From positions 186,001 to 250,000 of the forward strand of contig NZ_RFFH01000009.1 in NCBI RefSeq assembly GCF_003696265.1: 64,000 nucleotides of DNA, read 5' to 3'. The position numbers were made by a program, and so were the translations under genes. This DNA is from Nocardia stercoris. Lineage in GTDB: Bacteria > Actinomycetota > Actinomycetes > Mycobacteriales > Mycobacteriaceae. This document shows, piece after piece, positions 7,380-16,504 of this stretch (within the stretch, counting starts at the first letter, position 1; each line of letters opens with the position of its first letter). The notes under the pieces were generated by a model that did no database searches, was not told where the DNA came from, and saw only the letters and a list, made by a program, of their open reading frames with translations.

Positions 7380-9101
7380 TCAGAACATGGTGGAGCCGGG
7401 GCTCTGGAACCCGTTCGGGTCGTAGCCGTCGATGATGTCCTCGGTGTTGGTGGCGCCGATGACGTCCGGGCTGGCCTCACCGAGCGCCCCGGCGAGATCG
7501 TCGGAACCGGTCGGGCTGAAGTAGGGCTGCACCTTGCTGGTGTGCTCGTCGTCGCCTTCGCCACGCTGGGCGGCCGCACCCGTGCCACCCATGAAACCGG
7601 GCGAACCCGGCGTGCTCGCGCTGCCTGTGGGACCGAACGGCATACCGGTGGCCGACGTCGGCAGGCCGGCCGTCAGACCCGGCACGGCCGATCCGGGGCC
7701 CGCGGAGATCGACGGACTGCCCGGCACACTCGGGAAACCGGGCGAGCCCGGCGAACCCGGACCGGTCGACAGGCTCGGGCTGCCCAGCGAGCCCAGGCTG
7801 CCGAGGTCGCTCGGCGAACCGGTGGTGCTCGTACCCGGGAAGCCGGCCGTGGTGGTCTGCGTACCCAGGGACGGGAAACCGTTCGTGGTCGACGTCGAAT
7901 TGTTGCCGGTGCTGGTCGAATTGCCGCTGGTCAAGGACTGCGAGGCCTCGCTCAGCAGCGGCTCGGCGACGTTCTGCGCCAGCGACTCGGCCGTCTGCAG
8001 CGCCGCCGGCGCGTTCTGCGCGACCAGATCGTTCACCACGCCGGCCAACTGGCCGGTATAGGTGCCCAGCTCGCCGCGCGTCGCGTTGACCACGGCGACC
8101 GCCTGACTCAGCGAGTCGGTGGCGGCCGTGATCAGCGCGGCCTGCCCCGGCGGCGTCCAGGCCACCGGCGCCAGCGCCGTGGCCTGCGCGACGAACGCAT
8201 TGGTCACCGCGGTGAGCTGGGTGTTGCCGTTCTGCACCACACCCGCGGCCTGCTGGGTGAGGCTGGAGATGTCGTTGCCGCGGTCGACGGTGGTCTGACT
8301 GTGCGACTGGGCCGACTGGCCGCTCGTCTGCGCGGCGTTCGCCGACTGGCCCGTCCAGCTGCTCTCGACGGCTTTGAGCGCCTGCTCGGCGATCGACATG
8401 ACCTGCGAGATCACCGACGAGGACGAGTTGAGCGCACTGGTCGGGTTCGACGAACCCAGCGAGCTCAGCGAGCCCGTGCCGAAGCTCTGCAGCAGCGACG
8501 CGAACGGCTGGAACAGCTGCTCGATATTGGGAATCGACGGCAGATTCAGGCTGCTCAGCAGCTGCGAGATCGGATCGGTCGGCGTTCCCGTGGCCGCGGT
8601 GGCCGCCGCCGCGGTCGACTGGGTGTCGGTGGTGGGTGGCGTCGCGGGCGCGGCGGTCGAGGTCGCGGCCGGCGCCGACCCGGACAGCGTGGCGCGCGCG
8701 CCGTCGAGCGCGGTCTGCGCGTTGTGGATCGCGCCGTCGACCGTGCTGCCGACGTTGATCAGCGCGGACTGGGCGCCGTCGAGCACACCGTTGGCGCCGT
8801 CGACCAGCGGCGAGCCGGCGTAGCCCGCCGTGTGCATGGCGGCGCCGTCGTCGTGCCCCGGACCGCCGAACCCGGGCAGATGCGGCGCGGCACCCGAATT
8901 CGCGTTGTCCTCGAATTCCTTGCGGGCGATCGTGAACGCCGGCGGCTCGATCGGCGGCAGGTCGGCGGGCAACTGCGGCAGCGCGAGATCCATGATCGGG
9001 CCCGCCTGCGCGGACTGCGCGACGGGCTGAGCGACCGCGGCCGGCGCCGGCGCCGCCACGGCCGGTGCGCCGCCGATGATGCCGTCGGACAGAGTGCTCA
9101 T
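7380..9101 (-). CDS. EspA/EspE-like ESX-associated secreted protein
   Basis: A 573-residue protein with no classical signal peptide. The N-terminal 60 residues are Ala/Pro rich. A helical region around residues 210-370 contains SSWTGQSANAA, a WxG turn like that of type VII secretion substrates, and long Gln/Ala helices. The C-terminal 180 residues are Gly/Ser/Pro/Thr rich and low in complexity (GSPGSPGFPSVPGSPS and similar). It lies one nucleotide downstream of an EspC-like gene and is probably translationally coupled to it. Such EspC-EspA pairs are co-secreted in mycobacteria. A large disordered tail and WxG helices fit a secreted or surface partner. No ESX machinery genes are in the window. 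Family assignment is by architecture, not by a strong motif. Confidence 0.62.
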   Translation of the reverse strand: MSTLSDGIIGGAPAVAAPAPAAVAQPVAQSAQAGPIMDLALPQLPADLPPIEPPAFTIARKEFEDNANSGAAPHLPGFGGPGHDDGAAMHTAGYAGSPLVDGANGVLDGAQSALINVGSTVDGAIHNAQTALDGARATLSGSAPAATSTAAPATPPTTDTQSTAAAATAATGTPTDPISQLLSSLNLPSIPNIEQLFQPFASLLQSFGTGSLSSLGSSNPTSALNSSSSVISQVMSIAEQALKAVESSWTGQSANAAQTSGQSAQSHSQTTVDRGNDISSLTQQAAGVVQNGNTQLTAVTNAFVAQATALAPVAWTPPGQAALITAATDSLSQAVAVVNATRGELGTYTGQLAGVVNDLVAQNAPAALQTAESLAQNVAEPLLSEASQSLTSGNSTSTGNNSTSTTNGFPSLGTQTTTAGFPGTSTTGSPSDLGSLGSLGSPSLSTGPGSPGSPGFPSVPGSPSISAGPGSAVPGLTAGLPTSATGMPFGPTGSASTPGSPGFMGGTGAAAQRGEGDDEHTSKVQPYFSPTGSDDLAGALGEASPDVIGATNTEDIIDGYDPNGFQSPGSTMF

Positions 9102-9102
9102 C

Positions 9103-9426
9103 TCAGGCCTCCAGCTGCGCGGTCTGGGCGTTCACCGCGGCACCGAACTCGGTGTCGGTGCCCTGCAGCGCCGCGACCGTGTTGAACGTGGCCTGCGCCA
9201 GATCGCTGACCTTGCTGCCCAGGTTCTGGATGTCGGTGCCGTGCGCGGCCTCCGCCACCGCGTACAGCGCCAGATAGTCGGCCCCGATGAGCCCGAAGAC
9301 CGGTGTCATGGCCGCCACGTTCTGGCCGGTGTTGAACTGGCCCGCCTGCTTGACGGCCGTCGCGACGTCCTCGTGCGTCACGGCGAACTTCTGCACTTCC
9401 GAGATATCCAGGTTCAGATCGACCAT
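9103..9426 (-). CDS. EspC-family type VII secretion target
   Basis: A 107-residue protein of the EspC kind (T7SS_ESX_EspC): a short helical hairpin of about 100 residues, with no signal peptide and no WxG. Recognisable features are the N-terminal LDISEVQKFAVTHEDVATAV helix, a central AAMTPVFGLIGADYLALYAVAEAAHGTDI stretch (written here across two helices) and the C-terminal DTEFGAAVNAQTAQ. It is the first gene of a two-gene operon with the EspA-like gene (1-nt gap). The ATG at 9426 follows a GGGGGGTGCGG ribosome site. A TATATT -10 element lies about 120 nt upstream. Confidence 0.68.
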   Translation of the reverse strand: MVDLNLDISEVQKFAVTHEDVATAVKQAGQFNTGQNVAAMTPVFGLIGADYLALYAVAEAAHGTDIQNLGSKVSDLAQATFNTVAALQGTDTEFGAAVNAQTAQLEA

Positions 9427-9544
9427 CGAACCGCACCCCCCATGTCGTCATGAAAACGGTCGGGACCCCGTCGGAGGGAACGTCTTTCGAGAAGCACCCC
9501 CGAGCTGCCGCATCGCGCCCGACCTCGGCGTCGCGACTGGGCTC

Positions 9545-9550
9545 AATATA
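9545..9550 (-). promoter_or_regulatory. -10 element for the EspC-like operon
   Basis: TATATT on the minus strand in an otherwise GC-rich 222-bp gap (9427-9648). It implies a leader of about 110 nt. No convincing -35 is seen. Confidence 0.4.
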
Positions 9551-9648
9551 GCCGACCGTTGCGACCGGATCGAGTGCTGTGTACCGGCCGCGCGGGCGCG
9601 CACGGTCGGTCAGCGGGGTGATCGAGGAAGGTTCGGCCGCAGGCGGAT

Positions 9649-10575
9649 TCAGCCGACGGCAGGCGGATTGCTCACGTCCGGCACCGAGAAGGTGTCGCAC
9701 ATCTTGACGTTGCTGGTCTTGTACCCGACCATGAACCACTTCTGCCGCTCGTCCGACGACCCGTGCGTCCACGACTCCGGGTTCACCCGCCCGGTCGCGG
9801 CCTTCTGGATCCGGTCGTCACCGACCGCGGCGGCCGCGGACAGCGCATCCTGCAGCTGCGCCTGCGTGATCGGTTGCAGGAAAGGCTGATTGGAGCCCGG
9901 TGCCGCCTGCTTGTCGGCCCGCCCGGCCCAGATGCCCGCATAGCAGTCGGCCTGCAGCTCCATGCGCACCGAACCCGACTGCGGGCCCTTGGGATCGCGG
10001 CTCGCGCGGTTGCTGTCGCCCAGCAGGTTCTGCACGTGGTGCCCGAATTCGTGTGCGACGACGTACTCCTGGGCGAGCGGATTGTTGCTGCCGCCGAAGC
10101 GGTCCTTCAGTTCCTGGAAGAAACCGGTGTCGAAATAGGCCGTCCGGTCGGCCGGGCAGTAGAACGGGCCGACCGCGCTGGTGGCGGTGCCGCAGCCGCC
10201 GGTGGACACCGAACCGGTGAACAACCGCACCTTCGGCGGCACGTACTGGACGCCGGTCTGCTTGGGCAGTTCCACCGACCACACCGTGTTCACGCTGTTG
10301 GCGGTCGCCACCACCCGGCAGTTGACGTTACGGTTGGCGTCGGCGCCGGTCTTGCACATCGAGATGTCGGGCGCCGCGCCGCTCTGCGACGAGTTGTTCC
10401 CGCCGGTCAGGCCGCTGGTGATGTTGCCGGGATTCACACCGAACAACAACGCGATAACGAGGACGATCAGGCCGCCGCCACCACCGAGCATCATGCCGCC
10501 GGGACCCAGGCCCCCACCGCCACTGCTCGTACTGACACCATCGGTGTTCAGCTGCATACCGTCGTTGAACGTCAT
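9649..10575 (-). CDS. Neutral zinc metallopeptidase (YpfJ/KPN_02809 family)
   Basis: A 308-residue membrane-anchored peptidase. A Gly-rich N-terminus leads into one hydrophobic helix (about 32-47), followed by an extracytoplasmic domain with the HEFGHH zinc site (His175, Glu176, His179) and the downstream third-ligand motif MELQADCYAGIWAG. Several cysteines (CKTG, CRVV, GGCGT, FYCP) fit an exported protein. The M. tuberculosis counterpart (Rv2575) also lies near aspS, so this is conserved synteny. It is divergent from aspS across 156 bp. The natural substrate is unknown. Confidence 0.88.
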   Translation of the reverse strand: MTFNDGMQLNTDGVSTSSGGGGLGPGGMMLGGGGGLIVLVIALLFGVNPGNITSGLTGGNNSSQSGAAPDISMCKTGADANRNVNCRVVATANSVNTVWSVELPKQTGVQYVPPKVRLFTGSVSTGGCGTATSAVGPFYCPADRTAYFDTGFFQELKDRFGGSNNPLAQEYVVAHEFGHHVQNLLGDSNRASRDPKGPQSGSVRMELQADCYAGIWAGRADKQAAPGSNQPFLQPITQAQLQDALSAAAAVGDDRIQKAATGRVNPESWTHGSSDERQKWFMVGYKTSNVKMCDTFSVPDVSNPPAVG

Positions 10576-10731
10576 CGTTTTCCACCTTCTGTGGGGCGAT
10601 GAATCACCAGGTCACGCGACAAACGTCGCAACCGTAGCAGGATATCGGTTTCCGCCGGGTCGTGGCGGCTCTCTAGGATGGGCTGGCACCAGGTCGACCT
10701 CCCGGTGCTCCCGCACGTCGAAAGGAATATC

Positions 10732-12522
10732 GTGCTGCGCACCCACTTGGCTGGTTCGTTGCGAAGCGAGCACGCCGGTCTGTCCGTCACCCTCACCGGT
10801 TGGGTGGCCCGCCGGCGAGACCACGGTGGCGTGATCTTCATCGATCTGCGCGATGCGTCGGGTGTGTCGCAGGTGGTGTTCCGCGAGGGCGAGCCGGCCG
10901 AACAGGCACACAAGCTGCGCGCCGAATACTGCGTGAAGGTCACCGGTGTGGTCGAGCAGCGTCCCGACGGCAGCGAGAACCCGAACCTGCCGACCGGCGC
11001 CATCGAGGTGAACGTCACCGAGCTCGAGGTGCTCAACGAGGCCGCGCCGCTGCCGTTCCAGCTCGACGACGAGCCCGGCGACGAGGTCCGCCTCAAGTAC
11101 CGCTATCTGGACCTGCGCCGCGAGGGCCCGGCCCGCGCCATCCGGCTGCGCTCGCAGGCCTCCGCCGCCGCCCGCGAGGTCCTGGCCAAGCACGCGTTCA
11201 TCGAGGTCGAGACCCCGACCATGACCCGGTCCACCCCGGAGGGCGCGCGCGACTTCCTGGTGCCCGCCCGCCTGCAGCCCGGCACCTTCTACGCGCTGCC
11301 GCAGAGCCCGCAGCTGTTCAAGCAGCTGCTCATGGTGTCGGGCATCGAGCGGTACTACCAGCTCGCCCGCTGCTACCGCGACGAGGACTTCCGCGCCGAT
11401 CGTCAGCCCGAGTTCACCCAGCTCGACCTCGAGATGAGCTTCGTGACCCAGGAGGACGTGATCCTGCTGGCCGAGGACATCCTGGTCGCACTGTGGGATC
11501 TGATCGGCTACCGGATCCCCACCCCGATCCCGCACATGACCTACGCGGAAGCCATGCGCCGCTTCGGTTCCGACAAGCCCGACCTGCGGTTCGGCATCGA
11601 GATCACCGAGTGCACCGAGTTCTTCGCCGAGACCCCGTTCCGGGTGTTCCAGGCGCCCTACGTCGGCGCGGTCGTCATGCCCGGCGGTGCGAGCCAGCCC
11701 CGCCGCCAGCTCGACGCGTGGCAGGAATGGGCCAAGCAGCGCGGCGCCAAGGGCCTGGGCTACATCCTGGTGCAGGAGGACGGCACGCTCGGCGGCCCGG
11801 TCGCCAAGAACCTGTCCGACGCCGAGCGTGAGGGCCTGGCCAAGCACGTCGGTGCCGAGCCCGGCGACTGCATCTTCTTCGGCGCCGGCGAGGTCAAGTC
11901 CAGCCGGGCGCTGCTGGGCGCGGCGCGTGGCGAGATCGCGCGCAAGTGCGACCTGATCGACGAGAACGCCTGGGCGTTCGTCTGGATCGTGGACGCCCCC
12001 ATGTTCGAGCCCACCGCCGACGCCACCGCCAGTGGCGATGTGGCACTGGGGTATTCGGCGTGGACCGCGGTGCACCACGCCTTCACTTCGCCGAAGCCGG
12101 AGTGCGCGGACACCTTCGACACCGACCCGGGTTCGGCGCTGGCCTACGCCTACGACATCGTCTGCAACGGCAACGAGATCGGCGGCGGCAGCATCCGTAT
12201 CCACCGGCGTGACATCCAGGAGCGGGTGTTCCAGGTCATGGGCATCGGCGAGGCCGAGGCGCAGGAGAAGTTCGGATTCCTGTTGGACGCCTTCGCCTTC
12301 GGCGCGCCGCCGCACGGTGGTCTCGCGCTGGGCTGGGACCGCATCACGGCCCTGCTGGCCGGTGTGGACTCCATCCGGGAGGTGATCGCCTTCCCGAAGT
12401 CCGGTGGTGGTGTCGACCCGCTGACCGAGGCGCCCGCGCCGATCACCGCGCAGCAGCGCAAGGAAGCCGGCCTCGACGTCGTGCTCGACGAGAACGGCAA
12501 GCCGGTCAAGGCCGCCAAGTAG
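10732..12522 (+). CDS. aspS: Aspartate-tRNA ligase (bacterial type)
   Basis: A class II synthetase of 596 residues, the long bacterial AspRS with an N-terminal OB fold (VTLTGWVARRRDHGGVIFID), motif 2 (RCYRDEDFRADRQPEFTQLD), the GAD insertion domain (about 290-420) and motif 3 (GAPPHGGLALGWDRITALL). In actinobacteria that lack AsnRS this enzyme may be non-discriminating and work with GatCAB; the sequence alone does not settle this. The GTG at 10732 has GAAAGGA upstream and matches the family N-terminus; an ATG 54 nt earlier has no ribosome site. Confidence 0.97.
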   Translation: MLRTHLAGSLRSEHAGLSVTLTGWVARRRDHGGVIFIDLRDASGVSQVVFREGEPAEQAHKLRAEYCVKVTGVVEQRPDGSENPNLPTGAIEVNVTELEVLNEAAPLPFQLDDEPGDEVRLKYRYLDLRREGPARAIRLRSQASAAAREVLAKHAFIEVETPTMTRSTPEGARDFLVPARLQPGTFYALPQSPQLFKQLLMVSGIERYYQLARCYRDEDFRADRQPEFTQLDLEMSFVTQEDVILLAEDILVALWDLIGYRIPTPIPHMTYAEAMRRFGSDKPDLRFGIEITECTEFFAETPFRVFQAPYVGAVVMPGGASQPRRQLDAWQEWAKQRGAKGLGYILVQEDGTLGGPVAKNLSDAEREGLAKHVGAEPGDCIFFGAGEVKSSRALLGAARGEIARKCDLIDENAWAFVWIVDAPMFEPTADATASGDVALGYSAWTAVHHAFTSPKPECADTFDTDPGSALAYAYDIVCNGNEIGGGSIRIHRRDIQERVFQVMGIGEAEAQEKFGFLLDAFAFGAPPHGGLALGWDRITALLAGVDSIREVIAFPKSGGGVDPLTEAPAPITAQQRKEAGLDVVLDENGKPVKAAK

Positions 12523-12529
12523 GACAGTG

Positions 12530-12572
12530 CGAAGGAGGCCGCCCGGATGAGTCACCCGGGCGGCCTCCTTCG
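12530..12572. terminator. Strong bidirectional terminator after aspS
   Basis: A perfect 17-bp inverted repeat (12530-12546 with 12556-12572) with a 9-nt loop lies 7 nt after the aspS stop codon, facing the convergent gene at 12592. Confidence 0.85.
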
Positions 12573-12591
12573 TTCGGCGGGTATTACCTGA

Positions 12592-13734
12592 TCAGACCAC
12601 CCGGCCGCCGGTGAGCAGGCGGTAGGCGAAGGTGACGGCCATGATGGTCACCGGGCCGACCACCAGTAGGCCCAGACCGCACGGGATCATCGCGACGACG
12701 GTCATGGCCGCCACGCACAGCACCAGCACCGCCACGGTGCCGAGGTTCCCCAGCACCAGCCGAGCGCTGGACCTGATCGCGGTGAACGGATCCGCGTTGT
12801 GGTCGATCACGAAGTGCAGCGAGAACATGCACAGCACGCCGATCACGATCGCCGGCAGCACGAACAAGACGAAACCGACTACGGTGGCGACGAATACGAT
12901 CAGTGCGGTGATCAGTACGTTGCCGGCGTCGGTGAATCCGAAGAAAGCCTGGAAGTCCGGCGGATTGCCGTCGGTTTCGAACAGCGCGCCGCGAATCATG
13001 GCCGCCTGCAGCAACCAGATCACGATCGACACCACCAGGAACAGCAGCAGTAGCGCCGGAACCGACGTCATATTCCCGACATTCACCACCAAAGCGACGG
13101 CGAGATATGCGACGAACCCGACCAATGTGATCGCGATCCACGAAAAGGGGTTGGCGCGGAAGCGATTCCAGCCGTAACCGAGTGCCTCGGGGACCGACAC
13201 CACGCCGTCGGCGGCCGGGACGTACGCCGGCACGTAGCCACTCTGCGGCGGAAGGGGCATCTGCTCGGTGGCCGGGCCGGGCGGGGCGTAACTCTCCTGT
13301 GGCGGTGCGAAACTCGAGTACGGCGGGGCGGGGACGTCCCGCGGCGGGACCGGGTTGTCGCCCATCGGTGGGTAGCCCGGCGGGGGAACGGGCGGTACCG
13401 GCCCGGCCTGTGGTGGGCCGCTCGGCGCGAAAGTGCCCGGAGTGCCGGGATTTTGCGGTGCGCGCCCACTCGGCGGCGGAACCGCGGCACCGCCGTGCGG
13501 TGGCGTCAACGGTGGTGCGGGCTCGAGTGGTTCGGTGCCGTACTGCGGTGCGCCCCGACCGGCCAACAGCGGATATCCGGCGGCTCCGGCCATACCGTGC
13601 CTGCTCCCGCCGGTCGACGGCGGCGGGATGGGCGCGGGATCCGGGTTCTCGTGCTGCCCGGGCCGTGCCGCGAAACGCGCGTCGGTATCTTCGGTCGAAG
13701 GGCCGCCGGGCGCGGACGGAGGGGTGTCGGTCAT
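12592..13734 (-). CDS. Proline-rich integral membrane protein
   Basis: A 380-residue protein. Residues 1-170 are a cytosolic, disordered region very rich in Pro and Gly (PPPGYPPMGDNPVPP and similar). Residues about 185-380 form a bundle of four to six hydrophobic helices with conserved-looking ALGYGWNRFRANPFSWI and RSSARLVLGNLGTVAV blocks separated by a short acidic loop. The architecture matches actinobacterial membrane proteins annotated as DUF4013-like or glycerophosphodiester-phosphodiesterase-membrane-domain relatives; the function is unknown. The ATG at 13734 is chosen because GAAAGG lies upstream. It converges with aspS across the 17-bp hairpin. Confidence 0.72.
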   Translation of the reverse strand: MTDTPPSAPGGPSTEDTDARFAARPGQHENPDPAPIPPPSTGGSRHGMAGAAGYPLLAGRGAPQYGTEPLEPAPPLTPPHGGAAVPPPSGRAPQNPGTPGTFAPSGPPQAGPVPPVPPPGYPPMGDNPVPPRDVPAPPYSSFAPPQESYAPPGPATEQMPLPPQSGYVPAYVPAADGVVSVPEALGYGWNRFRANPFSWIAITLVGFVAYLAVALVVNVGNMTSVPALLLLFLVVSIVIWLLQAAMIRGALFETDGNPPDFQAFFGFTDAGNVLITALIVFVATVVGFVLFVLPAIVIGVLCMFSLHFVIDHNADPFTAIRSSARLVLGNLGTVAVLVLCVAAMTVVAMIPCGLGLLVVGPVTIMAVTFAYRLLTGGRVV

Positions 13735-13990
13735 CCTGAGGCCTTTCGAAATCACCTGGGTTTCGGTGTGGCGCAGAGCAGTTGACGTTGAGAAAACCGG
13801 ACCGGCGCAACTGTGTCAAGCACGCCGGCCCGATGTCGGTCGCGCACCGTGGTGGCCGGTATCACTGTCACCCCAGGTGACCGAATTTCGCAGTGTCGGC
13901 AAAGACTTCAGACCGGACACGCCGGGCGACGCGCGAAAGGTTGCGGAACTGCTCGCTGAAAGTGACCAGGTGCGAGTACCTTGGGACGCG

Positions 13991-15161
13991 ATGACCGCAC
14001 TATTGGCCGAACGCGCCGCCGAAGTCGTGTCCGCGGCACAGCAGTTGCTCACAAAGCGAATGGGTGCTGCGGTGAAGCTGAGCGATCCCATCGAGCTCAG
14101 CGGAAGTGGACGAACCACGGTTCTCCGTGTGCGTGTCGCGGAAAACGCATTCTCGCTACCGCGGACCCTCATCATCAAACAGATGCGGGGTGCCGCCGCC
14201 GATCGCCGTCTCGGAGGCATGGCGCCCGGAGTCGCCAATATCGACTCCGCGTTCCTGCGCGAGGCGGTGTCCTATCAGTTCACCACCGCACTGGGCCGCG
14301 ACCACAGACCCGGGGCCTACCTGCTGGGCTACAGCCTGCCCGAGCGGCTGCTGATTCTCAGCGACCTGGGCGAGAACACCTCGCTCACCTCCGTCCTGCA
14401 GTCCGGCGACGTCGCCGCGGGCCGCAACGCGCTGATGGCGTTCGCGCAGGCGCTGGGCCGCATGCACGCCGCCACGGTGGGGCCGCGAGGCCGACTTCGT
14501 CGCGCTGTTGCGCCGGGTCGACGTCGCCCACCGCACCGACGGGATCGCGCAACAGGCGCAGACCGCGATCGGTGAGGTGCCGGGGCTGCTGCGCCGCGAG
14601 GTCGGCATCGAGGTGCCGGGGGAGATCGCGGAACGGATCGTCGCCGGCAACAGACTCTTCACCGCCGGCCGGTGCCGGGCGTTCAGCCCGTCCGACCTGT
14701 GCCCGGACAATGTCATCCTCAACGGGGAGGGCGCGCGGTTCCTGGACTACGAGTGGGGCGGGTTCCGCGACGCCACGCTCGATATCGCGTACGCGTTGGT
14801 GTCCTTCCCGGGATGCCTGTGCGATATCGAGCTGTCTCGCGAGCGGGCCCGGCAGATGGTCGAGGCGTGGCGGTCCGAGGTGGTCGGTGTGTGGCCGGCC
14901 CTGGCAGACGACGCGGTGCTGGCCGAGCGGATCCTGGAGGCCCGGCTCATCTGGGTGTGGCTGACCACCTACTGGTTCCTGCCGGCCGACCACACCCGGA
15001 TCGCGGCCGCGCGTGAGCACGGCCTGTCCATTCCGCGGTCCGCGGCCCTGATCAACCGCTGGGCCGCCCTGGCCGAGGACGCGCGGGTGATCGGTGACGA
15101 CGCCCTCGGTGACTTCGCCGAAGACGTGGCGGCGACCTTCGAGGAGCACTGGGAAGAGTAA
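13991..15161 (+). pseudogene. Phosphotransferase-family gene with a one-base frameshift
   Basis: Two adjacent reading frames together make one protein of about 390 residues. The first (from ATG 13991) carries an APH-like N-lobe (LIIKQMRG, LLILSDLGENTSL) and runs to GRMHAATVG. The second continues as READFVALLRRVDVAHRTDG and holds the C-lobe with FSPSDLCPDNVILNGEGA and FLDYEWGG. Removing one G from the GGGG at 14479-14482 restores a continuous protein, so this is either a real frameshift or a homopolymer sequencing error. The Brenner-like motif keeps Asp and Asn but has Ser where His is usual. The substrate is unknown. It is a lone gene between divergent and tandem neighbours. Confidence 0.8.
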
Positions 15162-15287
15162 TCCGCGCGGTCCGGTGTGCGGCTGTGTCGCGCGGGTGCC
15201 GTTCCTGGGACGCTGGTGCCACACTGGGTAGGCCGCGTCCCCGCGGTGGATCGGCCTCAGTCTCGTCTCCCCTCGAAGGAGCTCGTG

Positions 15288-16379
15288 ATGGTCTCAGTTC
15301 GCCCCACTCTTCCGCCCCTACCGGTGCTGCACATGATGGGGCGACTTCGAGATTCCCTGGTCGTCGCACAGCGGCGCTCGGTGCCCGCGCCGGTGGCTCT
15401 GCTGGAGATCCTGCAGGGCGGCTTCCTGGCCCAAGTGTTGTGTACGGCCGCCGAGCTGGGTGTCGCCGATGTCCTCGCCGAGGGCCCGATGCCGATCGAG
15501 ACGCTGGCGTCGCGGGTCGACGCCGATCCGGACGCGCTCGCCCGGCTCTTGCGGCCGCTGGTCGCCGAGGGCATCTTCGCCCACACCGGTGACGTCTACC
15601 GGATGACCGGCCTGGCCCAGCCGCTGCGGTCCGACGGCCCGGTATCCATGCGGTCGGCGGCCCGGTTCTTCGGCTCATCGAAGCACCGGGAGTGGTGGTC
15701 GCGGCTGGCCGAGTCGGTGCGGACCGGTTCGACGATGGCGGATCGGGTGCTCGGCATGCCGTTCTTCGACTTTCTCGCCCGCGACCGGCAGTTCGGCGAG
15801 CTGTTCGATTCGTCGATGACGAGCTTCTCCGAGCTGGCCCTCGAGCCGACGTTGACGGCCTACGACTTCAGCCCGTACCGGACCATCGTCGACGTGGCCG
15901 GTGGCCGGGGCCGGCTGCTCACCGCGATCCTGCAGCACACGCCCACCGCCGAGGGCATCCTGTTCGACCTGCCCGAAGTGGTCGAGCCGGTACCCGCCGT
16001 ACTGGCCCGCGACGGGCTGGCCGACCGGTGCCGCGTCGAAGCCGGGTCCTTCTTCGACTCGGTGCCCGCCGGCGCCGACGCCTACATTCTCAAGCACATC
16101 GTCCACGACTGGCCGGACGCGGAGGTGGCACGCATCCTGGCCAACATCCGGTCCGCGATGAGCGATACCGCCCGGCTGCTGGTCATCGAGCTGGTGCTGC
16201 CCGACGACAACCGCCGCCACTTCGGCAATCTGCTCGACCTGGAGATGCTGCTGGGCACGGGCGGCCGGGAACGCACCGAGCAGGGCTATCGAGACCTGTT
16301 CCGCGCCAACGGATTGGAACTGGTGCGGCGCGTGGAGACCACCACGCCGGACAACATCCTGGAGGTACGCCGAATCTGA
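15288..16379 (+). CDS. SAM-dependent O-methyltransferase (plant/hydroxyneurosporene type)
   Basis: A 363-residue methyltransferase with the layout of small-molecule O-methyltransferases: an N-terminal dimerisation winged-helix region (LLEILQGGFLAQVLCTAAELGVAD), then a Rossmann domain with the SAM loop VDVAGGRGRLL, the acidic FDLPEVV and the catalytic-base region LKHIVHDWPD. Enzymes of this family methylate hydroxyls on polyketides, carotenoids or phenolics; the substrate here is unknown. No biosynthetic cluster surrounds it. The ATG at 15288 has AAGGAG 7 nt upstream. Confidence 0.87.
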   Translation: MVSVRPTLPPLPVLHMMGRLRDSLVVAQRRSVPAPVALLEILQGGFLAQVLCTAAELGVADVLAEGPMPIETLASRVDADPDALARLLRPLVAEGIFAHTGDVYRMTGLAQPLRSDGPVSMRSAARFFGSSKHREWWSRLAESVRTGSTMADRVLGMPFFDFLARDRQFGELFDSSMTSFSELALEPTLTAYDFSPYRTIVDVAGGRGRLLTAILQHTPTAEGILFDLPEVVEPVPAVLARDGLADRCRVEAGSFFDSVPAGADAYILKHIVHDWPDAEVARILANIRSAMSDTARLLVIELVLPDDNRRHFGNLLDLEMLLGTGGRERTEQGYRDLFRANGLELVRRVETTTPDNILEVRRI

Positions 16380-16504
16380 AGCCGGCCGCCCGAGCCGATC
16401 GCAGCCGCGTCCGGCTCGGACCGGGCCCGTCCGCACCGACATGTCGGGGGTGGTCGGTACCGTCGGGCACGTGGGAGAAGTAGGCGAGGGTGCCGGGGTG
16501 CGTC

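Noticed and set aside
10616..10629. GCGAC(4 nt)GTCGC repeat between the zinc peptidase and aspS
   Set aside because: A five-base arm is expected by chance in DNA this GC rich and there is no other evidence for an operator.
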